A stretch of DNA of 64,000 nt, from positions 3,095,242-3,159,241 of the forward strand of contig JAJEKV010000087.1 in assembly GCA_021234155.1 (NCBI GenBank). The letters run 5' to 3'. The notes beneath the pieces are model-generated. The model was not told the origin of the DNA. It did no database searches and saw nothing but the letters and a program-made list of their open reading frames with translations. Positions 56,151 through 64,000 of the stretch are shown here, one piece after another; positions within the stretch are counted from its first letter, which is position 1, and every line of letters starts with the position of its first letter. This stretch comes from Isoetes taiwanensis. Lineage: Eukaryota; Streptophyta; Lycopodiopsida; Isoetales; Isoetaceae. Both the position numbers and the translations under genes were made by a program.

Positions 56151-56999
56151 TTAATGCCTTTTATTTGCGTACTGCTTTTGCCTATTCTGGCATTCAAATC
56201 TTGGAATACTTTCTTCTCAATTCCTCATTTTCATAGCCATCCAACTCTTGTTTCACCCACATCTAAGCACGCATTGCACCTTTATTTCCTTCCATATTAT
56301 CATCTGAGCTTTCTAGCATTGACTAGTCCTCATCAAGATTCTCTGTTTTCTGCAGATAATATTTTGGTCAATACTTCCGAGCAAAGATGATGAGATGACT
56401 CCCACTGCCTTATGTACAAGAGTGTTCGGATGGAAAGGACAACACATCGGTCGCGGAGCCCAATTTTCTAGGCCATAATCCCTTTCTCACAAACATTAGG
56501 TTGAATCCCCATTAAAGTAGCACCAGAGACTTGCATCTGTGCCATATAATCAATTTATGGGATGCACAAATGCAGGCCATTCCCATTTTCAAGCAGTTCT
56601 ACCTTTTGGATTCAGGTGACAGAGCAGCAAACGGCCAAGAAACCTTGAGATAGTCGGTTTGAATATGTGGACGAACTGGAAGCCATTTTGGATATGCCCT
56701 AAATGACAAACTCTAGGACAACTACAATTTTTCAAATGCGGTGATGGTGCATCTAAAAACTCTACCAGATGCAGTGCCATGTCACTCAAAGTCAGTTCCG
56801 TGGAAGCAGCAGGAACAACAAATCCTGAAGTTGAGAGTGGCAGACGACACAATATTTCCACTAGAACACCCTAATGGAGATGGGCTCTTAATGTGACGTG
56901 AAAATAGGTGTGGCACATTTTCTGCTAACGTGGCATGCTAATTTTGTTTTTTATTCTTTTTTGCTTGCTGTCTGCGCCGAGCTCAAAGTACAGCTTCGT
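56151..56999. other. No gene recognised
   Basis: Short ORFs on both strands (56154-56390 plus, 56861-56589 minus) without recognisable domains. Confidence 0.5.
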
Positions 57000-57700
57000 C
57001 TTGACACGAAGGGGCTTGGTTATGGCTAAATCATGTATTATGGCTTTTTGGCCATTAGATTGCAGCACATGTGGGAGCATATTCCCTCCCCTTAAATCTA
57101 GAACGCACAAAGTGAGTCTTTTCCAATTCAAACCTGCCCCTGTTGACCCGACCATGAGAGGGACATTATTAAGCCAAAGACCATTCCATAAAAGAGTATT
57201 TTCAATGCAATACAATACAGTAGAAAAAGAACAATGAGATACAGTATAGCAGGAAAACAATAAGTAGAGCCTGGGGGGTCAAACTCCAGATATCCAATAC
57301 CCATGCCTTACCTGTGTTCCACGCTCGGCCCATGCATAGGAGCCATCGAACACATGCTATTGACTAGGACTCCAAGATCCAGTTGTCAATGGCATGCATT
57401 CGATGATCCTATACATGGCTCTTTATTCATTTCCTGGAAACCAACAAACACGATTCGTTAGTGAGCTTGGGGAATTGAATCCCAACGCAATGCCAATGCG
57501 CATTCGAGCATAAGGGAGATCCCAGTGCAGGGGGTCTCCCTAATGCCCAGGGGCCAAAGCCCTCTTCAAACCTACAGATGTTAGTAAGCAAATGGAAAGC
57601 GCAAAGCATGTACAAGACATAGTATGAAGCAACAGGAGTTCACATATTCACAGGCTCAGATAATGTACATGTGGCCTGGGGCCACGCATATCAAACTGCA
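57000..57700 (-). repeat. Dispersed repeat R, copy 2
   Basis: Reverse-oriented partner of 18780-19350. On the minus strand the order is the same: TGAATATGTG block, TTTGGCCCCTGGGCA, hairpin (57546-57508), T-arm-like GGATTCAATTCCCC, AGGTAAGGCATG, a second T-arm-like CTGGAGTTTGACCCCCCAG, then, after an insertion, GGGAATATGCTCCCACATG and TGGCCAAAAAGCCATAAT. It lies directly downstream of the Rep-like pseudogene on the same strand. Confidence 0.75.
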
Positions 57701-57795
57701 TAAACAAAAACATTGCAAACACAACAGAAATAAGAACGCCTATCAAACTGCATAAACAAAAAACACTGGAAACACAACAGAAAGAAGAACGCCTA
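57691..57795. repeat. 52-bp tandem duplication
   Basis: Two units of ATCAAACTGCATAAACAAAA, ACACAACAGAAA and AGAACGCCTA lie between the last stop of the Rep-like gene and repeat R. Confidence 0.8.
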
Positions 57796-59701
57796 GTTCC
57801 TGGGCTGTCCAGATGTAGCCCCCCTAATCACAGCATCAAGCTGCCGGATTTCCTGCGATAACAAGCATCTGGCCAAGCTCATGTGAGACCTCAAGGCCTG
57901 CAGTTCAGATAACGGGGCACTAAGCTGTTCCCAGGCCACACTGGACATCGCGGAATCTATCGCCACATAAAAGCTAGTCAGCTGCCTCCTCAGGATCCTG
58001 AGGCAGGCAGCTATTCAATGAGCCTCCGTTCCAACCTGGATGATACTGGTCAAAAATTCCTCTGTAGTAAACATCTGCTCCCCCAAAAAAGAGCATAAAC
58101 CTCAGGATTTGGATGGGAATCCTGAATCACAGTGCTTATGAAAGATGGACCTATGCTCACAGCAGGATGACTGGTCTCCCCAGGAGGATTGCCATCGGTC
58201 TCCATCTCTATCCTGCAACAACTTGTCACCAATACAAAGACATGCTGAAAGAAACCAAAACATGGACACAAATAAATCTGTACATGCAACAACAAACACA
58301 ACAGGTTAGCCAACTGCCATCGTATGATCCTCGGTGTGGATGGGGATATAATCAACACCATGGTCAGGGATTTCAATATCAGGGCTAAATGATGGATCAT
58401 GGATATCCTAAAAATTGCAGTCCATCTCATCGGGGGGGACTAAGTCATCCCAATATCGGCGGCGGCCTGGCCCATTTCGTTCAATGGGCACATAACCTGC
58501 AAGGAGACCAAACAGAATTGTTCTCACATCAGGTGCTATACAACAACTGGGATTCAACAAGACCCTCCAAAACGGCCCGGACCCTGTGTTCGTTCACATG
58601 AGCAGTGTTAGATGGGATTATCCAACTGCTGCTCAAAGTATATTTCCCGCTTCTCAGCATCCTGCAGATTGTGAACATCAATTTAGGGGTCAATCTGCGC
58701 CCACCATGGTAGAATACAAAGTGGGCAGCCTTGTTCAGAAGGTTTTTATTATCTAACACACAAAGATTCTTCGTGTCCCCAGCTCCCCATCTCACGTACA
58801 AATCTTTTCCTTTCTCAATCATTCTCTAAGATATATTGTGCAAGTGACACGAGTACTTTCCCTATATCCTTCATGCAGTACCCTAATATACCCTCGAAAC
58901 AATGCAGCCTGTTGTTCTTCAGGGTCTTGCATACTAAGATAACACCCGCAGGCTTAGAGGGCCAATTAAACTCCCTCTTGATAGCATCGTTCAATGTCTT
59001 AGGATTCTTGTAACAGGCTCTAAGGACAGCCTGGACATAGAGGTGATCAGCAGAGGATCCCCTCTCCAAGGCAACAGTGCCAACAATACACCTCCTGCTG
59101 CAGAACGAAGACATGGCATCAAAAAAGCTTCGGGGCACATCCTGGCCAGACAAGGCCAAGGTGACAGAGGCATCTAAAGCATCACAGGCCTATGTTGGGT
59201 TTGGAATGGCACTAGAGGGCATGGCAGAATTGTGGGCCGAATCCTGGGTCTGCCCAGACTCAGATTCAATAGGCATACAAGCAGGCAGACACCCACTGGC
59301 TTTGGGCTTTCTGGCAGCCCTCTTCATAGAAGACATGATGAACAGATGATGAAAGCAGACCGAACAAATAGTGAAAACAAAGGATTTTGCCAAGATGCTA
59401 ACCTCTGATATGGTATGTGCAGATCGCTCCACCCTGGGCGCCCAATCGAACCTCATATACCTGAGAACGGCCTCCCAGAAAACAGCCAAGCCTGTGCTGG
59501 CGACACCTCATGTAACTGGATCAACTGGATAGACACCTGATACAACACATAGTCTCCCCGGAAATAGAATCCTCCTCCGTTCATGACATCTGCAGCCGAC
59601 CCCATTCGGATCTCAAGACCCTTCTGCCAGGTAGGTTTCCAAAATGCATCTGTGATGCCACCATCAGAAAAATACTTTTCTGCATACGAATACCTGCCCA
59701 C
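57793..59701 (-). pseudogene. Rep/HUH-endonuclease-like gene, multi-exon, degenerate
   Basis: Minus-strand pieces in order: GGFYFRGDYVLYQVSIQLIQ (59701-59460); a basic start MSSMKRAARKPKAS (59336) with a TAG at 59192-59190; then, in the same frame, SVTLALSG, FFDAMSSFCSRRC and ALERGSSADHLYVQAVLRAC, ending with HCFEGILGYCMKDIG. SVTL, HLYVQ (about 59045) and YCMKD (Tyr codon 58880-58878) match in order the three motifs of Rep-type HUH endonucleases. After a frameshift comes 58822-58529 (KDLYVRWGAGDTKN, MLRSGKYTLSSSWIIPSN), then SPDIEIPDHGVDYIPIHTED to a stop at 58306, then a helical last exon (about 58215-57793). It resembles a Rep-like protein family I recall from algae, oomycetes and early plants, probably of Replitron type; the family name is an inference. 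At least two frameshifts and three stops: inactive. Confidence 0.6.
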
Positions 59702-59937
59702 ACCTTAGGAAATCTTATGTAAGAAAAATAACATTCTTCATCGGGTCCACATTATGGCGATCGCGTCGTTTTTTATTCCTTCTAGAGTGCCTTGGACATG
59801 GTATCATTTTGGCGTAATTTTTAAGTGGAACGTCACTGTCCTTGGAGGTTCTTAGAGGTTTTTAAGTGAAGCGCTACTATATTTCGAGGTTTTTAGAAAT
59901 GCCACTGTTTTAGGAGCGTCTGAATGTGGTAATTATT

Positions 59938-60003
59938 GATTTTTTTCATTTTTTTTTTTTCGATTTTTTTCTTTTTTTTTTTCTTTTTTTTTTCTTTTTT
60001 TTC
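59938..60003. repeat. Poly(T)-rich tract
   Basis: Runs of 8-11 T broken by single C, A or G. It lies upstream of the Rep-like pseudogene (minus strand: poly(A)), and could be an old retroelement tail or slippage. Confidence 0.8.
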
Positions 60004-60052
60004 GCTATTCCTGTTTCTAATCCTTGGGGTTTAACATATCAGAATATCTAGA

Positions 60053-60186
60053 ATGCTAGGAAGACTTTCTTGGACTATGAACGACTTTCTTGGGAATATG
60101 AACGAGTTTCTTGGGGACATGGACAACTATCTTGGAGCTTATAGGATCTGGCATTTCTATAAGCAGAAACAGAAGCCTGGCTTGTA
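60053..60186 (+). other. Small ORF built of 21-bp repeats
   Basis: Three to four units of about 21 bp (ACTTTCTTGG, ATATGAACGA) are in frame in a 43-codon ORF: MNDFLGNMNEFLGDMDNYLG, then AYRIWHFYKQKQK and a stop. The repeat spacing equals seven codons, so the frame persists through unit gain. Coding status is unknown. From 60187 to 61526 only short unassigned ORFs are seen. Confidence 0.3.
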
Positions 60187-61526
60187 ATTTAAGTTAACAA
60201 TAATTCTATTTGCTTGTACTACATATATTATTGTAATTTCATTATTCTTGATTGCTACCATGCAATATTATTCTAATGTAGGGTTTTCTTTTTCTCTCAT
60301 ATTGAGATGCAGAGTATTAGGATGTCTTCATTCTTGTTTCGAAAGGATAGAAAAAGCAACTTTCCAAAAGATTGGATATGATTTCTATGGTTCATTGAGA
60401 GTAGTGGCCTCTAAACATCTTCTGGAAGGAGCATGAGCAAAATACAAGGTACATTTACAAGAGAGTACTTCTCGAAAGGAAGATGTATGGAAAGGCGATG
60501 TAAGGAAAGCTCGGATGCTCTAGCCACAAGGGAACCGTCAAAGATTTGGAAAGCACAGAGCCCGTTGCATCAATTTGAGAGCAAAGGGGTTCGAAGTAGG
60601 ATAATTTTAGTGAGCTCTTTAGTGTTCTTTGCTTTGCATCTCTTATATTTAGTTTTTATCATCCAATATATTCCTGATGCAGGTTTTCTTGGATAGTGAC
60701 TTGCGTGATCAATTGAATTGAACTAAGCTGCAAAACTACACACTTAAGAACATGTTGGAGAACCTAACATTCCTCCAAAATCAAATTACGAATAGATGAT
60801 TTTTTGGAAAGAATATGTACCACATGGCAGATAGAGGTAGGCAGATAGGGCATAAAAGCGTGACATTCTTTTTTCACGATTGCATGGAATGCTTAGAAGT
60901 GTTTCAAGGGCCTAAAAATAAATGGTCCAACCAGATGAGTGCTAACCTTTTGCTCGTTTAGGGTGATAAGTCACATTTATAAGTGGATCATGAATGTGTA
61001 ATGTTTGTTGATTATCCATTGCACTCCTATACTTTAATATACATTCCTGAAGATATATTTGTAGATAAACATATGGATTTGCATAATGATAAATTCGCAT
61101 CACTGCAAGGAGAAGCTCATGTCATTGGATTTATGACCCTTGCTTAGTAAAGGCTTACCTGCAAATGTCTTATAGTAGTTACCTATGATTGCAAGTGATT
61201 TCCCTGAAAGACCTGCAAATTGCATGCACGTAGAAAAGAATATTCTCCCAGAAGCAAAGCCTCTCATTGGTCAAAACAGAATACTTTCAAAATATTTGCG
61301 CCCACCTATCTAGAACAATTCAGAAAGGAAAGCTTAGATGTCAGAATACAAAGCATTCAATAATAAGTGCCAAGTTCCAACTCAAATGTAAATTCCATGT
61401 ATAGATAAGTGATCAATCCTTCTTCATGCATGATATCGCTCTCATTTTCAATTTTTGTGATGCAACTCGCAAGAAACAACAACGTATAAGCTTTTCATTT
61501 ATCTTATGAGTTTTCTACAATGGTTT

Positions 61527-62031
61527 AGACTGGTAGCTGCACATTTGCAAACTACCCACAAAATATGAAAAAAGCAAGGAATATCCAGTTATATCACTTG
61601 GACCTGAAAATTAAATTTCTATAGATGGTGGCTAGTGTACCCATCGAGAGCTTATCGGCGGGATTAACCTCGCCCTTTCACATTTTCAAGGGAAAACCCT
61701 AACAATAAGTCCTCGGCAAGGGGCTTGGACAAAACACACGATTGCTAAAAATGCTCCCATTAAAAGTCCCACGATGCAAGGAGAAACTGGAGTCGCGCAA
61801 CTCATTGTACCTGCACATCACCAACATTAAAACACAATGATAGTAAAATAAAACCTCAAAAAGCGAGGGGTTGTTTAGGCATGCCATGCCACAAAACCTT
61901 GAAAATCAAGGGGTTGGTCATGCTTACCATGCGACAATTTAAAAACAACATTTTTATGAATATACAAAAATTAAGGGAGGGAGGGTGGGAATGAAGCTTC
62001 TGAGACGAGAAAACATCGACGAGAAGCCAAT
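61527..62031 (-). repeat. Repeat B, reverse copy
   Basis: Matches 30187-30665 in reverse over about 480 bp with moderate identity (for example AGGGAGGGAGGGTGGGA, CATTGTACCTGCACATCA, GGCAAGGGGCTTGGAC, TTTCTATAGATG). Its end coincides with the tail of the neighbouring LINE. No conserved ORF. Confidence 0.75.
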
Positions 62032-62690
62032 GAATAGAATAGAATAGAATAGTTTTTTTAACGTCCACGGAGACCAATAGGTCATGGGACCCATACAATG
62101 GGCTAGTAGAATCATTACTACTAGGATTAAAAAACCCCTGCCTCGAAAGGTTTTCAAGGGAAAAACCTTTGCAGTAATGATGATACTAGACAAGCTTAGA
62201 TAATGACTACTGAGGGCTCAGTAATTGCAGACGTTTATCTAGAACCTCAAGTATGTATAATGCCAAGTCATGCACAGATGGTGTGCTGAGAAGTTGTGGA
62301 AGCGTGGAATGGAATGCTAAGGTCGAAAAATGATTCCGGACTATCTCAAAAGCAGGGCAACTCAGAAGAGTATGGCTTTCATCTTCAATAACCTGTAACT
62401 GGCAACAGGCACATAGTCTCGCTTCTCGCGGCAATTGCGACCGCTCCCATCTACCTGTCTCAATCCGTAGCCTGTGGGACCCCGTACGAATTGATGCAAT
62501 AGCGATCAATAAATAGCGATCTCTCCACCAGATGCATGACCCAAAAAATGCATGTAATGCATGGATGCTCGCCTGCACGAGAATCCCGATTCGATAATCG
62601 AATCGATAGCATTGTCGTGATGTAGCTCGCATAAACGACATCATGACAATACCAGAGAACTTCTAGGTTTTATAAACTAGATTTAAGGCA
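62032..62690 (-). mobile_element. LINE 3' end with pentanucleotide tail (copy 5)
   Basis: Minus-strand open frame 62644-62207 (145 residues) is the best-preserved C-terminus of this LINE family: SIRTGSHRLRIETGRWERSQ, CACCQLQVIEDESHTLLSC (a C-x2-C, H, C zinc-binding arrangement) and LALYILEVLDKRLQL. The 3' UTR follows (62206-62050), then three to four AGAAT units at 62033-62050. It is 5' truncated near 62690 and carries no RT. From 62691 to 64000 no gene is recognised. Confidence 0.82.
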
Positions 62691-64000
62691 AAGATCGAAG
62701 GATTACCCCATGCAGGACAAATAAGGTTAAGATAGAAAGTGTTAGAATATGTAGCAAAATAACAGGGGGTTCCAGGGGGATTTGATATGGATGTAAAAAT
62801 AACAATTCCTGAAACCATAGACTATATATCCCTAAAACAATTGAATAGGTTGTTAAGAAAAAAATCAAGACAAAATAAAAAATAATCACATTAACGCACT
62901 GGGTACATTGGTTAAACTAGTCTTATTAGGACATTGAGTTATTTTTAAAGATGTACAAACCCTCATATTTCGTATTCTAAAATCTTAGGTAAAACCGTAT
63001 AGAGGTTCAATATTCCCTCAAAACCTTAGGCGAACTCGTATTTCATATTTCAAAATCATAGGCGCCTCCAATCATAAATGACTATAAGTGAAACTAGTTA
63101 TGGTGCCCGGCGTTGCCGGGCTTTAGTAATGATTTGAGGAGGTGGTTGTTTCGGTGTTGGCTAGAGTGGCTTTCGGAGGGCAAGTGTAATATAGAGCAAG
63201 GCTTTAAGATTCAAAAATAAAGAACCATTGTGCAATCTTGGATGTTAAACTGTACAAATGTTACAGGACATTGTTTCTGTTTATATGTGAGCTTTAGCAA
63301 CTGTAAACTTTGATTGTTCTTTTTGTTTAGGGAAGTACAATGTGCTATATTGGAATGCCATGTGGATGCCAATGCAAGTGTTTGTTTGGTTGGCTTATAA
63401 GTACAAATTGAATGTTCATTCAGTTGGTTTTTCTAAATATCAATCAACATATGAAGTTGTTCATATCTATTAGCTATAGCTAGGTAAAGGGTCTTCCCGC
63501 TAAAGGGTTTTGGGAATAATTACCTTAAGTCATTTGAAGAAGTATCAATGCATGTAATTTTACAATTGTTTAATATGTTGGTCATATAGAAATAGGATTT
63601 TCGCTATTTGTAAATAATTACCTTGAATTATTTGAAAAAGTAGCAATACATGTAATAATTCCATAATTTCTTGACATGTTGGTTTGGTCATCTAGAAATA
63701 GGATTTTGGCTATTTGAACAATGATAAGAATTACTTGAACCAAAGTGGGAAAAATATCATTTGTCTAGACACATTTATTCGTTTGCGCTACAATGAAAGG
63801 GCCAAAACATATTCATCAATTATGTTTTCCTCCTTTGTGAATGCAGTGTAAATGGGGCTTTTCTTTGTTCTCACATTGTAGAGATGGTATGTAAGCAAGC
63901 AACATGGTATGTGGAGTCTTTGAAGTAACATGTTGTTTGTTGCTTATAGATGACCTTTGAACTTGACTTAAATAAAATGGAATAATAATGCGACGCTTTC

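Overview
The window is AT-rich nuclear DNA from a land plant. It has intron-rich genes with GT-AG introns spread thinly through decayed transposons of nearly every class. Two things suggest a free-sporing plant with motile sperm, most likely a fern: the only compact gene that reads cleanly (7621-8714) looks like a centrin of the centrin-3 type, which to my knowledge flowering plants lack, and there are several unrelated old retroelement lineages plus a PPR remnant. I cannot name the species. All calls come from reading the sequence; no database search was possible.

Layout. 1-7460: a LINE 3' end with a pentanucleotide tail, an L1-type LINE end with a poly(A) tail, a foldback MITE, and long stretches without genes. 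7621-8714: centrin, six exons. 8897-14520: a 0.2-kb foldback, then 5 kb with no recognisable gene. 14527-16587: a LINE reverse transcriptase copy on the plus strand. 18780-21857: a dispersed repeat (called R here) with tRNA-like parts, a CULLIN1-like gene fragment, a Helitron-type PIF1 helicase remnant and a 0.5-kb tandem duplication. 22983-23850: a satellite-like array. 24245-30056: a complete but dead Ty3/gypsy chromovirus with two LTRs and a 5-bp target duplication.

31690-32781: PPR pseudogene and an unknown ORF. 33103-35771: purple acid phosphatase on the minus strand, two exons. 36308-38510: a TIR element with an exact 9-bp duplication and a strikingly regular array of palindromic motifs about 29 bp apart. 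38826-42416: LINE, hAT and Ty1/copia remnants. 44782-48430: a second TIR-bounded element carrying exon-like pieces. 48954-49557: exon-like fragment of an unknown gene. 51714-54270: a three-exon plant gene I cannot name. 55726-56150: a second gypsy fragment. 57000-59701: a multi-exon pseudogene resembling Rep/HUH endonucleases, followed on the same strand by a second copy of repeat R. 61527-62690: another dispersed repeat and another LINE end.

The genes do not form operons. The three host genes (centrin, phosphatase, the 51.7-kb gene) are independent. The most unusual material is the Rep/HUH-like element with its associated tRNA-like repeat, and the phased palindrome array in the 36.3-38.5 kb transposon.
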